Translations under genes and position numbers: made by a program
Assembly (NCBI GenBank): GCA_025345505.1
Contig: JANVCC010009943.1
Coordinates: forward strand, 108,762-172,761
Reading direction: 5' to 3'
Source: Todiramphus chloris collaris
Lineage: Eukaryota > Chordata > Aves > Coraciiformes > Alcedinidae
DNA length: 64,000 nucleotides
Shown: piece after piece, positions 39,528 to 50,800 of the stretch
Layout of the letters: each line of letters begins with the position of its first letter
Position numbering within the stretch: position 1 is the stretch's first letter
The notes under the pieces: generated by a model
Told to the model about the DNA's origin: nothing
Database searches by the model: none
The model's input: only the letters and a program-made list of their open reading frames with translations

Positions 39528-41000
39528 ATGGGAGGAAAAACATCGCGAGAACAGAAACAGAATGTGGATGCCTTGAAACGCCTTAATGCTGCTGCATGAC
39601 TATGAGGTTTCTACTGTAAAGTTAATTAGTCTTATGGACTGGGTGACAGAACATGTCCCAGACCTTCCCTCTGATGGCACCTTTCAACTGGAAGCCTGGC
39701 AGGAGGTGAGGAGGAAATTATCTTATAAAGCAGGACACGGAGACATGGGGGCTTGTAAGCATTTATTGACTTGGGGTGCTGTTATCGCTACCCTGCGTGC
39801 TGCCGGGGACCAGATTCATATTGCCAGCGGCAGCCCAGGACCCTCTTCTCCTCCAGTGCATTCTTCTGCCCCTGTGTTGTTTGAGGATGACAGGTGCGAT
39901 TGTGGGTCGCTCCCCTCCCTCAGAATACCCAGACAAGCAGACTGAGGATTTGTTTAAAAAGTTGCCCACTATGTCAGTGTTTGACAAGAATGATGATCCT
40001 GATGATGGTCCATTTGACCCTGGTCTCAAAGACCCTGAGAAGGAGCCTGATTTATATCCTCCTGATGATAGTGTTTCAGCGGTGCACAGCTGCTGGGATT
40101 GTTGCTGGCAAGAAGCATTGCAACACGGGGATATGAAAGGTGTTACTGCATGTTCTGTGTTGTATCGGCAAAGACAGGTCCCTGCATATCAGGAATGTCT
40201 TATTCTATTATTAAGGAGCTCAGGCGGTTGGTGAGGGGGGTTGGGTCTCCCTAGATGTGTACTTTTCTGGAAGCAATTAGTGTGTCACAGGTATTAACTC
40301 CTCAGGATGGGAAATATTGATGAAGATGATTCTTACAAGTACTCAATATGCTGTATGGTTAACTGATTTCTGCAAAGGGTGTACTTTGCAGGTGATTGAC
40401 TTTGGTCAGGATCAAGGGCAGGGGCAGTCTCCTCTTACATATACACAATTATCTGGAGAGAGTGTGCATGCCACTCCCCAGGATCAGGTTAATTATCCTT
40501 GTATGGAGTAATTAATCAAGTGGTCTGACAGGCTTTTCGACAAGTCCCAAGTACAGATGGGGAATCTGCTCTGTTCTTTGTAAAAGTTGTTCAGTGTCCT
40601 AATGAGCCTTTTACATCCTTTTTGTATCACCTGCAGGCATCCCTGAAGCAGCAAATTGATAATGCTTCTGCTCAAACCATTGTGTTAAGACAATTAGCAT
40701 TTGAAAATGCTAATCGAGATTGTAAACATGGCTTACAGGCTATACCTAAGAAAATGACCTGTGATATAGCAGACATGGTCAGGGTATGCCAGAATGTAGG
40801 CTTGGTAAGTCACCATACAGCAGAATTAGCTATGACTCTTGCTGCTTAATTACGTCTTGGTGCTGGTAATAATGAGGGGTGTTATAGATGCGGAGATTTG
40901 GGTCATTTTCATAAAAATTGTCCTAAGAAAGGAAATAAGAGACTTCCTACTTGGTATTGTCCATGGTGTGGAAAAGGGAGACACTGGGCTAATGAGTGCC
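39528..41000 (+). pseudogene. gag: ERVK gag remnant (matrix, capsid, nucleocapsid)
   Basis: Gag is the structural polyprotein of the virion. The likely start is ATG at 39528, followed by Gly-Gly, compatible with myristoylation. The frame hits a TGA at 39597, and the matrix continues one base out of phase from 39586 (block DWVTEHVPDLPSDGTFQLEAW). A second shift leads to an acidic, proline-rich segment (about 39915-40080). The capsid is spread over several frames: QDQVNYP near 40481, and the major homology region block CPNEPFTSFLYHLQ with QLAFENAN at about 40597-40710. The nucleocapsid has two CX2CX4HX4C zinc knuckles, at 40880-40921 and 40958-40999. Multiple stops and shifts mean no Gag can be made. 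Confidence 0.88.
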
Positions 41001-41159
41001 AATCTACATTTACACTCAGGGCCAATTATTGTCGGGAAACTCTTGGTGGGGAGCGATACCGCGCACCCCACAGAATCAAAAAAATGCAACTCAAAATGCA
41101 TGGTCTGTGACCTCACCCCAGCAACTGCTGGAAGTGTCAGCTTGGACCTGGCCTCCTGA

Positions 41160-41790
41160 GAAGCAGCAACCCTTACCACTACTGAGGTTATCCTTGTTCT
41201 GACAGGAGTGTGGGGCCCTTTACCCCTGACACCACGCATTATTAATTGTCAGGTCTTCAACTACAAAATGGGAGTTTTTGTTCTTCCTGGAGTTACTGAT
41301 TTGGATTTTGAGAGGGAGATTCAAATTATGATTTGGACCCCTGCTCCCCCTTGTTTTATTCTGCAGGGCCAACATCTAGCCCAGCTGGTTCCTTTTTATA
41401 ATGCCACACCCCATGGTTTAGGTCATCGGGGAAGTGGAGGCTTTGGAAATATGGGAGGATCGTCAGTTTTTTGTTCCGAGATCATCATGGCACAGCAACC
41501 TCACGTGACATATACCACAGATGGTCAGAAGTTTACTGGATTAGTGGACACAGGCGCTGATGTTTCTATTATAAAACATACTGAGTGGCCTTTAGAGTGG
41601 GCCACTGTTACCCCTGAATCCACTATCATGAGGGTGGGAGGATGACAATGCCCAAGACAGAGTGCTATGTTATGTGCCGTAAAAGGCCCAGAGGGAGAGA
41701 TAGCTCGTATAGCTCCCTTTATTGCTGCTATTCTCTGCAGTTTATGGGGATGTGATGTGCTAGGACAATTTGTCACTGTGGTTCAAATTT
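41160..41790 (+). pseudogene. pro: ERVK pro remnant: dUTPase-like segment and protease
   Basis: The frame 41208-41645 holds a dUTPase-like segment: GVTDLDFEREIQIMI at about 41289, then GQHLAQLVPF, and a glycine-rich GSGGFGNMGG motif at about 41433. The aspartic protease follows, with the active-site LVDTGADVSII (DTGAD at 41547-41561). A TGA at 41643 breaks the frame. The protease C-terminal region is recognisable as GCDVLGQF at about 41749. A dUTPase fused ahead of the protease is typical of betaretroviruses and ERVK, which supports class II. It is non-functional. Confidence 0.85.
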
Positions 41791-41833
41791 CACAAACCCC
41801 CCAGAAGGTTTTTCTTTAGGGGCCATTGATCAG

Positions 41834-42490
41834 TTGTTCCAAATGCAGTTTCAGGATATTTGTAAACTTACATGGATCACAGACATCCCTGTGTGGGTGG
41901 ATCAATGGTCCCTAAAGGTGGAGTGGCTTCAACATTTACAAGAACTGGTACAAGAACAATTACAGGCAGGGCACATTAAACCTACTTCTAGTCCCTGGAA
42001 TACCCCTGTATTTCAAATTCTCAAAAAGTGAGGTAAATGGCATTTGCTACATGATTTGAGGGCTATTAATGCTGTTATTGGAGCCTATGGGAGCCCTACA
42101 ACCTGGGATGCCCTCTCCAACTATGATTCCCTCAGACTGGCAATTAATTGTGATTGATTTAAAAGATTGCTTTTTTACCATTTTTTTGCACCCTGATGAT
42201 GCTTCCAGATTTGTTTTTTCTGTTCCATCGTTAAATCATGCAGAACCTATGCAATGATATCACTGGTTGGTGTTGCCCCAGGGAATGAGGAATAGCCCTA
42301 CAATTTGTCAGCACGTGTTTGCGGCAGTGTTACAACCAGTGCAGCAATGGTTTCCAAATGTTTTAATTTATCATTATATGGATGATATTCTTATTTCTTG
42401 TCAACCAGTTTCCCAACTTGATTGAGCTGTTGCTGCAACAACTGTGGCTATGAAAAATGCGTGATTATGCATTGCTCCTGAGAAGGTTAT
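41834..42490 (+). pseudogene. pol: ERVK pol remnant, truncated reverse transcriptase
   Basis: The start of [21 protein letters not shown] (about 41871) and [15 protein letters not shown] in frame 41834-42031, ending in a TGA. One shift later, VIDLKDCFF (motif A, about 42150) in frame 42069-42257, ending in another TGA. Then the LPQGM block and the catalytic YMDD box at 42375-42386. The sequence remains recognisable as RT to IAPEKV at about 42470-42488. It then switches within a few bases (shared TTAT/TATA microhomology) into the inverted LTR start. The RT connection domain, RNase H, integrase and env are absent. Confidence 0.88.
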
Positions 42491-42550
42491 ACTCCCACCT
42501 TAACACTCCCTCATTTTCCCACCAGTCTGGCCCTGACAGAATATTCCACA
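42491..42550 (-). mobile_element. Inverted 60-bp copy of the ERVK LTR start (U3 end)
   Basis: The reverse complement matches 39071-39130 at 55 of 60 positions. All five differences are transitions and there are no gaps. It ends exactly at TCCACA, the complement of the LTR's TGTGGA start, and is followed at once by the right target duplication. It occupies the place where a 3' LTR should end, so the right integrated end is a U3 end in reverse rather than a U5 end. Confidence 0.93.
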
Positions 42551-42556
42551 GTCCTC
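42551..42556. repeat. Target-site duplication, right (GTCCTC)
   Basis: Six bases identical to 39065-39070, directly after the inverted U3 terminus. Confidence 0.92.
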
Positions 42557-42791
42557 ATGTTTATCTCGTCCTTTGGAAACTCTGTTATGTGGATGCTTTC
42601 CGATGCAATGACATTGTTTGCCCCTTTGATACTTACATTAGTCATATTAATGCAAGGTGCTTATATATTGTATCTGGCTACAAAATATCTGCATATTCTT
42701 GTGGTTGCACCTGTTTTACTATGTCTATATTTGCTTCAAGAAAAGACAGTACCATTTATATCTTCATTAGTGCACTAATACATTAATTTAT
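42557..42791. other. Right flank of the ERVK insertion, hydrophobic frame
   Basis: Unassigned DNA. The frame 42557-42778 (73 codons) is strongly hydrophobic and T-rich. It is in phase with an open stretch in the left flank (38954-39070) if the insertion is disregarded. There is no recognised domain and it is probably chance. Confidence 0.3.
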
Positions 42792-43167
42792 CCCCCTCCC
42801 TCCTACCTGAATGGGAAGCAGAAGATGCAGAAAGATGCAAAAACCTCTTGGGTTGAGATAAGGAGGGTTTAATACAACAATATGACAGGGGAAACAACAA
42901 TTAACAGCAACAAATATCATCCACGAACCAACACATGCTAAGAATGGAGATCAAACAACAGGAGAAAACAGAGCCACACATACTGAAGAGCCCCGGCCTG
43001 ATTCACAGACTTTTCTTGGTGCCCTCCCTGCTCTTATGCATCTTGCATGACAGTCAGTATGGTCTCAAATAACACACTTCCTGTTTCAGTAGTCTATCTT
43101 GATTGCAACCATCCCCTTTCCCCAATGTCTGGTGAAAATTAACCCTATCCTATCTGAACACAGGACA
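42792..43167 (-). mobile_element. Partial ERV LTR (minus orientation), 3'-truncated
   Basis: Read on the minus strand it starts TGTCCTGTGTTCAG at 43167 and continues GATAGGGTTAATTTTC. It carries ATTAAA (plus-strand TTTAAT at 42868-42873), followed by CTTATCTCAACCCA. This order resembles the avian LTR family also seen at 54694-55201. The U5 end is not recognisable beyond about 42792. No target duplication was found. It is old, and it neighbours the younger ERVK insertion. Confidence 0.68.
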
Positions 43168-44689
43168 TCCACATATTTGAACTATGACACTGAAATGTCA
43201 CTTACTCTGTAACATGTTTTCTCTGTAGTGGTATGATTAGACTCCAGAAAACCTGTGCTTTCATTTTGAGTGCATGTGCCTTTTTTCCTAGAGGCAGGTT
43301 CTTACTGACATTCTCTTTAAGCTCAGAGGTAATTAATGACCTGAAAATTCTGTCTTCACAGGCTTATTTACAACACAGTTTACATGTTCTTTCTTTTAAT
43401 GTCAGATTTTGCTCCTTCACCACATGCTGCAAAATATTCTGTTGATCCATTAGGAATTTCAAGACTTTTCTCTATAGCCAGTTTGAGCTTATAATCTTGA
43501 TTTCAGAACATTGACATTAGGCATCGGATCATGGGCGTTTGTCCCAGCAAAGCTGTATAGGTGTTTCCTATATTCTGCTGCCTTAATGTTGGGGTAGACC
43601 AGTAAAAGGAAAATTATAATAATAATTGTTAGTGTGTTTCAGGTTTTCCCTTAAAACCAAATCAAGCCCATAAAATACTTAAATTCATAAATTAAATCCT
43701 TATTTTCTGTTTTTAAAAAGTTTGGAATTGTTTTTTAAAGTGTCTCCATTCATGTTTTGGGAAATTTTGCCCTTCCTTTCAGAAAAAGTGAGAGCAGTTC
43801 CACTGGTCCACAAGGAACAATGTGCCATCAAAACTTGCAAAACAAATCACAGCACTTCCTCCTTCATTTCTCTGAATAAATTTTAATTGACAGGACACTC
43901 CTTAAATCCTACTCAGGCAATGATGATAACTTAATCAATGCATGCAGAATAGGACTAGAGATAGACATTTAGTTGTGTTACTGATTTTGGGTTTTGTGCA
44001 TAATTTCAGATGACATTACAAAGAATATTTCAATCTTACTTATTATAAGAAATAATGAAATATGCAATATTTTATTTTATAGTGAACATCCTTAGAGAGG
44101 AACACTTCGGTATATTAATATTTTAGCTTGCATAATCTTATAGGCTGTGTTAACTGGAGATCAGTCTATTTGCCTTATTTTCTTATTCATATAAGATGAC
44201 TATACTATGATTAATCTGTTTAGTTCTGGGAAAAAAAAAAGCTATTAACCAATAAAAAACAAAGCAAACATTGGGTAGTCAGACTTTTTTGTCTAAGAGC
44301 AAGACTAAGGACAGTAATTTTGGTACTGCAGAAACAAAAACAGATCTCCTATTTTCTGTCATCCAGATTCATAATGCCTCCTCCTCTGACCTTCCGAAGA
44401 CAAGCACATACCTGAGCACCAGTCTGTACACCCAAGGGCAGGATGCTGTCCAGAGGGACACGGACAGGGAGGAAAGGGCTGATGGGGACCTCATGCTGTT
44501 CAAAGTCCTGCCCTGGGAAGGCACAGCCAGAAGGCAGGTGGGTTTGATTATGCCCCTCTACTTGTGAGGCTGGATCCAGCTACTACCCCCCAATTGGGGC
44601 CACCATGTACATGAAATATGTTGACAAGCCTGCGGTCATTCAAGGGAAGACAGGTAGTGGGGCTGGAGCACTCGGCCTCTAAGGAGTGG
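43168..44689. other. Unique DNA, no gene seen
   Basis: No exon was recognised. The more GC-rich 44340-44689 part directly precedes an old CR1 3' end and could be further decayed CR1, but I cannot align it convincingly. Confidence 0.4.
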
Positions 44690-45087
44690 CTATGGGGCTG
44701 AGGCAGGTTCAGCCAGAGCAGAGATGACACTGGGGAGACCTTAACTGCTGTTTGTAGTCTCCTGTTGGCAGGGTGCAGAGAAAATGGAGCACAGAGATGA
44801 ACAGTGGAAGGTACAGAGGCAACAGAAATTGTTTGGAGCATGGGAAATTTCAACTTTACATGTTAAAAAAAAAAAATACAATAGGAGAAGTCAAAAGTGA
44901 GAACAGAAGCTATGGAGAGGCTGAAGTCTTTCAAACAGAGAGGCTGTGGGATCTCCATCCTTGGGAACATTCACAACAATGCGAGGCAATTTACTCTGGT
45001 TGGTGCTACTCTGAGAAACAGACTGGGCTGGAGGACTCCTAATGGCCCTTCCCACACACTTTATTTTATAATTCTGTGATTCTAAAA
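44690..45087 (+). mobile_element. Old, highly diverged CR1 LINE 3' end
   Basis: CR1 3'-region landmarks survive in order: GGGAGACCTTAACTGC near 44732, AGAGGCTGTGGGATCTCC at about 44938, TGGGCTGGAGGACTCC near 45024 and a terminal ATTCTGTGATTCT at 45071-45083. A12 at 44866-44877 interrupts it. It is much more diverged than the other copies and has no usable frame. The left edge is uncertain. Confidence 0.72.
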
Positions 45088-46929
45088 AGTATCAGATTTG
45101 TCAGTTTGAAAGGGGAACATTTCTTTTGCTGTTGTTGTTGTTGTTGTTGTTTTCCTGTTTTGTTTTCTTCTTTTAACTAATATGTTGTACTTGAGAGGCA
45201 TTCCAATGTACAAGTGCATTGCAAATGGTTAATCAGCTCTAGAAACTGAACATAAATCCCTGCTGTCTGCTTGCTGAAGAGAAAAAATTGGGAAAACAAT
45301 TGCATGTAGCAGTGGCTTATTAAATCAATGTTACTTGTATTTCAAACCTGAATGAAGAAAAAGGATGTATTAACAAATTATATTATGTCACCATGACAAT
45401 AAGCAAAGATTCCCTTAAAGGAAAAGAATAATAATTAAAAAAATAAAGCTCCAAGCATTTTTTTTCTCCAGAAATGTCTTTATGTCTGCACCCAGTGGAA
45501 AGCCTTACATTGCTTCCTTTTCTCTAGACAAATGGGGAAAGCAGTTTCTGTATACTCAGGAGATTGCAGGTATTCAAATATTAAATAACTGAGGTCCAAT
45601 AATTTTTCCTGCAGAGTCAGGTGAATGCTGAAAGGTAGGGATATTTGAAAATCTAGTCCCAGACACAATTTAGCTTGATTCAACTGCTCTGTTCCTGTAA
45701 GCACAAAAGGCATTCATCAATAATCTCCAAACCAAAAAGGCCAAAACCACTCAGACAAGGTGCAATTGAAGCTTTAGATACTAACCACTGCATTCTTGAA
45801 CCTGAGACATTTGTGCTGCTGAAGGCAAAGGGTTATAAAGTCAAGCACAAGAAAAGTTGAGTTTCCATACTCACACTGGAGTTCTGAAATGCTGGCCAAT
45901 CTCAACTTGCAGCAGTTGAGTTAAAAGCATCTCTACAGAGCCTTGGTAAAATGCTTGGAAGTGTAAGGAGAGCTTGTGACTTAAGTTAGAATGCCATTAA
46001 AATCGTGTTTTTGAAGTCTTAGAGAGGAGATAACATACTGCAGCACTTGGGTTGTCCGCATCAAGAGATGAATTAGAAGCAGAATTTTTATTTTTGATGT
46101 ATTGTGAGAAAAATATCCAAATTGCTGGAAACAAAATATTGTCCTTCTTAAAGAAAGTATTTTCAGAAAGATTGTAGTGTTTGTCAGAAATCTTAAGTAC
46201 CACAGACGACCATGAGTAGTCCTGCTCTCAAAGAAAGGAAGGGCAGGGTCTCCACGCCTTTCACAAGAAGTCTTCACTGAAGTGTTTTAGAGAAGTGTTT
46301 GACGGAAGATTGTGCTGGATTAAAGACAAAATGGTGCAGGCCTGTGGCCTACCAGAGACTTTGAAATTGTTGGTGCTTTGAAGAGTGGACTTGCCATTTG
46401 TTGCAGTCATCTGAAAGGTTTTCTTTATGCTTAAGCACGCTGTGTGATCCAGCACAACTGATCTTCTCAACCTCTCCGCATGTCATACATCTATTCCTAC
46501 CCCAGGAAAATTTCACAATGCTTTTCCCTACGTTTCATCACAAATGGGTAATTTCAAGTTAAAATGAAGTAAAAAACCACAAGATGTTGACTAGGAAAAG
46601 AAACCCTTTTTGGGCCTCAGTTTTCTGTAATTAACAACTCTCAGCAGGTCTCTGAAAGTGAGACTGGTGCTTCTGGCGTCTCCTGGGCATTTTCTGTACA
46701 AACTGTGTTTTTGGGCTCCTTAACATGGTTTCTTAGGTCTTAAAGATTAGTGATGGATTCTTCTCATCCATCAGGCTTCACCTCTGTCATTTCTAGACAC
46801 CTTGTGCTTGTAACAAAACATGTTCAGGCCATAGAGGAGTGGATACTTTCTGAGTTCCAGGAACATGGGAATAGTGACTTTTTTACACCTGCAAGAGTGC
46901 TAGTGCTGGCCAGAGCACTGTCTGTGTGG
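45088..46929. other. Unique DNA with a (GTT)n microsatellite
   Basis: (GTT)7 lies at 45131-45151. The frames at 45480-46470 have no recognised domain. No other repeat was recognised. Confidence 0.45.
45131..45151 (+). repeat. (GTT)7 microsatellite
   Basis: Seven perfect GTT units followed by a T-rich tail. Confidence 0.95.
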
Positions 46930-47830
46930 GCACTGTAGGAACAGAGAGCTACACTGGGTTTTTGGATGACACCACACTGGGAGGAGATGTAGATATGCTG
47001 GAGGGAAAAGCAACCATTTAGAGAGACATCAACAGGTTGGAAGATTGACCAACAAGAGGTGCATGAGGTTTAACAAAGATCAGAGTAAAATCCTACACCT
47101 GGGATTGAAAGAGCCATACAATGAGCTAAATGCTTATTGCCTTTGGATCAGATGGAATGGAAAGGCTCTGGGGTCCTTTGCAGACCCCTTGAACAACAGT
47201 GAGAGGAGCATAAGCCAGCAGCAAGAACCAGCGGCACCCTCGTCTGAATGGGTACCAAGATAGCCAGCAGCTCAAGGGATGTGATTATCCCACTCTATTC
47301 CACAATTTCCAGGCCACACTAGGAATGTTGTGACCACTTTTTGTTCTTTCATTTCAAAAGAGACATCTGAAAATTGGAGATGGTCCAGCAGAGAGTCACA
47401 AAGATCACAGAATCATAGAATGGCCAGGGCTGGAAGGGACCTCCAAAGTTCATCTAGTCCAGCCGCCCTGCAGTGAGCGGAGATACCCTCAACTAAACCA
47501 GGCTGTTCAGAGTCTTGTCCAACCTCACTTTTAATATCTGCAGGCATGGGGCCTCAACCACCTCTCTGGGTAGCCTCTTTCACTGTTCTACCACCCTCAG
47601 TATGAAGAACTTCTTCCTGATATCCAATCTAAATCTACTCTTCTCTAATTTAAACCCATTACCTCTTGTCCTTTCACTATTCGAGGATTGGAGAATGTGG
47701 CATGTATGTAGAGAAAGGTTGAAGGGTTTGTCCAGGCTAGAAAAGAGAAGGGCTTGATGGTTGAGGAATCTAAACCAAATCTACCCATACTTCAAAGACT
47801 GACATAGAGAAGGTGGAGGTACTTTGGTAC
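46930..47830 (+). mobile_element. CR1 LINE (host copy) split by a nested CR1
   Basis: A plus-strand CR1 from the RT palm (the diverged FLDDTTLGG block at about 46960) through the thumb to the AGAAAGGTTGAAGGGTTTGTCCAGG region. Sequence up to 47406 (CACAAAGATC) continues logically at 47681 (GAGGATTGGAG), because CR1 copies read ...CACAAAG...GAGG(A/G)CTGGAG... The 274 bp in between are a separate CR1 in the opposite orientation. The host copy fades out by about 47830, with no 3' terminal repeat seen. It is heavily decayed. Confidence 0.85.
47407..47680 (-). mobile_element. CR1 LINE 3' end inserted into another CR1
   Basis: Plus-strand reading begins ACAGAATCATAGAATGG, the reverse complement of a CR1 terminus, followed by GGAAGGGACCTCC. 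It runs to CTCTTGTCCTTTCACTAT, which is 5'-truncated CR1. It interrupts the plus-strand CR1 on both sides and is therefore younger than it. It is an untranslated or terminal-ORF2 part with no coding value. At most a 2-bp (TC) overlap is seen at the junctions. Confidence 0.9.
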
Positions 47831-50800
47831 TTTGGTGCTTTCCTCATGAAAATGCACACTATAACATTGATGACAAGCTGCTTTGGGAAGAAGAGAGAAA
47901 AACAGAAAATCACAGATGCCAGGCTGTCAAATAACCAATGTCCAAGAGGTTTTCCTGCAGAGTCAGGTTATTACAGCAGCTTCCATTACTCCCCCTCTTA
48001 GGACCCGTACAATAGACTGAGACATTTTAACCAAGTTTAGATTTCAGAGTTCCTTTCCCTGTCTGAGCATCACAATTATCAGAGAATCAAGCAGTTAGTT
48101 ATCAGCAGAAATGTGTGATAAGCTCAAGCCCTGAAGGATTCCTGTCTCAGAAGGGCCAGGCAGGCAAGCCCTCCATGTCTCCCTCAGACTGACCATGGTC
48201 TGACACAACAACAACGTGTGCTGGGGACCAGTGCACAGGCTCTGCAGGTGTTTCACTTCTGCCTGCCCTGCTCCCTCCCCCTCCTCCCCAGGAGGGTGGA
48301 GGGAAGGGTGATCCCTTCCTGAACTTCTACATCACCACCAAGTGAAAGTGCAGAGATGTCTCTCGTGCTCAACCTGATCTCCTCAGTTTTGCTCTGGCAA
48401 GAAATGTGCTTTGGAAGAAAAGCAGGGGAACTTTCACAAGTTCCACGGGAATCACATTCATCATTGAAATGGGAGGAAACAATGGAACAAATGGTATCCC
48501 TGTGAAACATTGGTAAATAGCCTCTCCCACTGAATCTTATCACTTCCTTTGCTGAAATAGGAGACTGTGGTTTGGGACAATGTCTTTACCAACAGCAGGA
48601 GTCATGGTGCATCCTATGGGATTGAAAAGAACTTCATCAAGCTTTTGTAAGACTCCTCAGCATAACAGATTGGCTACCCAGGGTGTGTGGTGAAAGACAC
48701 CCAGAGCTCAGAGGTCTCTCAGTCATGGAACTGTGAGAAAACACAGAGTACAAAACATTTTATGAAGAGAACTGACAGTTTTACAAAGGGTAAAATACAT
48801 TACTTAAAATAATTAGGTCTATTAAAAATGGATTACATGCTAATTAGCTACAAAGAATTATCTATAGTATTATTATAGATTATGAATTATGTATAATAAT
48901 CTAGTAACTTTATCACACTAGGTTTGACTGTTAATATGCAAGTAATTCTCAAAAATCAAAGTGAAATTACTGAATTCCTTAAACAGTTCTTAATAAAACT
49001 CTACCTACTTTATGTGCATATACATAAGTACATTGTTTTCCAATATATGCACTACAATTTCATTTAATAATTTCAGTAGAAAATAGTGCATAGAAATACT
49101 GATATTGGAAGGCTGTGTGAACCATCTACTTACTTATTTATAATGTAATTGAATTACTTAGTATTTATAATAAATGGAAATGTAACTACCTATTATTTCT
49201 CCATTATAAGGCCCATGAATCTTCTGTTGCTACTGGTATGATGATACTGTCAACATGAGACTTCTTTTCCTCACATTGCGTGTATTGCAAACCACATACA
49301 CGATGACAGAAAAGTCTTCCATGTGTGGTTTTTAACCCAATGACTCACAATCAAGAGGAATTTGAACTGGTCTAAATCAGATTTACTCCTCTGAGGGATT
49401 AGCGTATGCTGATATATTTCTGTTTCTTTGTTCTTTACAGGTAGGGCAGTAAACTAACCTTTTCTGAAATATAAAATATTGCTTGTAGCTGACTCTCTAG
49501 ATCAGGGCTGAAGTTTGGGGGTTTTTAAGACATGGTTATTTAAAAATGTAATTTGATGCTGAGATAGAGAGACACTTGAGATGTGTATATCCTACTGCCT
49601 GCTTGTCACCATGTGAAACTGGGAACCTCTACTTTCAGTTACTGCAGGAATTCAAACATATTTTTATTCAGTGGAGGTTTCTTGTATTTTTTCTGCTGAA
49701 GAATGCTTAAATTACCCCCGGTTACTATTTACATTTCCTCTTCAGAGGAAGACCCTTCCATTTTGCCCCTTACTTTACAAATTTTTATAATAAATAGGTT
49801 CAAGCTGGCACAAGTAAGTGCACACAGGTCAACTCTTTGAAGTAAATTCCTGCTGACTGAATGTGATAGCTCAACATCATCAATGGAGCATTTAGTGACA
49901 TACATTTGTATATAAACTAATATTTATTTGCATGTTTTGCCAGTAACATGTGAAATCAACCAAGGAAATCTCATTATTTCAAAGCTCTTGCAGGCAGAAG
50001 TCATTACAGGTCATTGAAGCACTACTGGTAAATACTTGCATATCTTAACGCTTCATTGTTCATATTCTGTGTTTTTACAGTTGGGAAAACCAAGCTTTAT
50101 TTTACCCACTAGCAATGCGCAACTAGTTCACAGACCTTTACTTATAGAAACATTAAGATCAAGGACTCCTGCATGATCTGGTTTTGTTCACCTGATGTTG
50201 ATTTTGAGCACTGCCATGTCACTTGCGTTTTGTACGGGAACCATTGGTTGTCTGGTCCTGCTATGGGGAATGCCTTTAGCACAGTTCTGTTTCAAGCCTC
50301 CCTTTAGTGCACTGACAGGAAAAACAAATCTTCCAAAGAAATTTTCGAAATGAAAGCTTTTTGTGAAACTATCTTTTCCCTACTGGCACGCAGCTCACCA
50401 ACATGCTTTAAATAGATTCTGCTGTTGGAAGAAAATTAGAAGAAGAACAACTATTCTGCATAAGTTGCAGAACAACTTTGCGTGAGTTCTGGCTACAGTC
50501 TCACAATTTTGTCTACTCTTCAGAACTTTGATGGTCCTATCTGACAACAGATGTTCTCTGGAGCTTCCTGCAACTTCTGAATTGAATCTCACTGTACGTT
50601 CTGAATACTGTAGAGGGCCATTTTCATTTTTATCTTTTCAGTTATAGTGGGTTTCAAATCCCATGTCCATGGCAAATAGTCATATTAAAGAAAACCTCTG
50701 TTCCATATGGGGTCCTTTTCCTGTTTGTATTCCAGTTATTTCTATGAGTAGTTTCATATACCCCTAGTTAAACACATTAAAGCCTCTAATCCTGTGCCTA

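Larger units (their letters stand above)
39071..42550 (+). mobile_element. Rearranged class II (ERVK, betaretrovirus-like) provirus
   Basis: A 3480-bp provirus flanked by a perfect 6-bp target duplication GTCCTC (39065-39070 and 42551-42556), the length expected for ERVK integrases. In order: 5' LTR (39071-39377), Lys-type primer binding site (39380-39398), splice-donor-like site, gag (matrix, capsid, two zinc knuckles), dUTPase-like segment, protease, and RT up to shortly after the YMDD box. The rest of pol, env and the 3' LTR are missing. The right end is an inverted 60-bp copy of the first 60 bp of the LTR (42491-42550). All coding parts carry stops and frameshifts. Class II status rests on the gag/pro/pol motifs, the Lys-type primer site and the 6-bp duplication. 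Confidence 0.93.

Noticed and set aside
42491..42550. Inverted segment as an independent opposite-strand ERVK LTR fragment
   Set aside because: It ends exactly at the LTR terminus and abuts GTCCTC, matching the left flank of the same provirus; a separate insertion would not share that duplication.
38787..43167. An 880-bp older LTR interrupted by the ERVK provirus (38792-39070 plus 42557-43167)
   Set aside because: The left end (TATAGTGG) does not pair with the right end (CAGGACA) as a terminal repeat and there is no matching target duplication.
44271..44567. 98-codon frame as a gene
   Set aside because: Lies next to an old CR1 3' end, has no domain and sits in DNA that may itself be decayed repeat.
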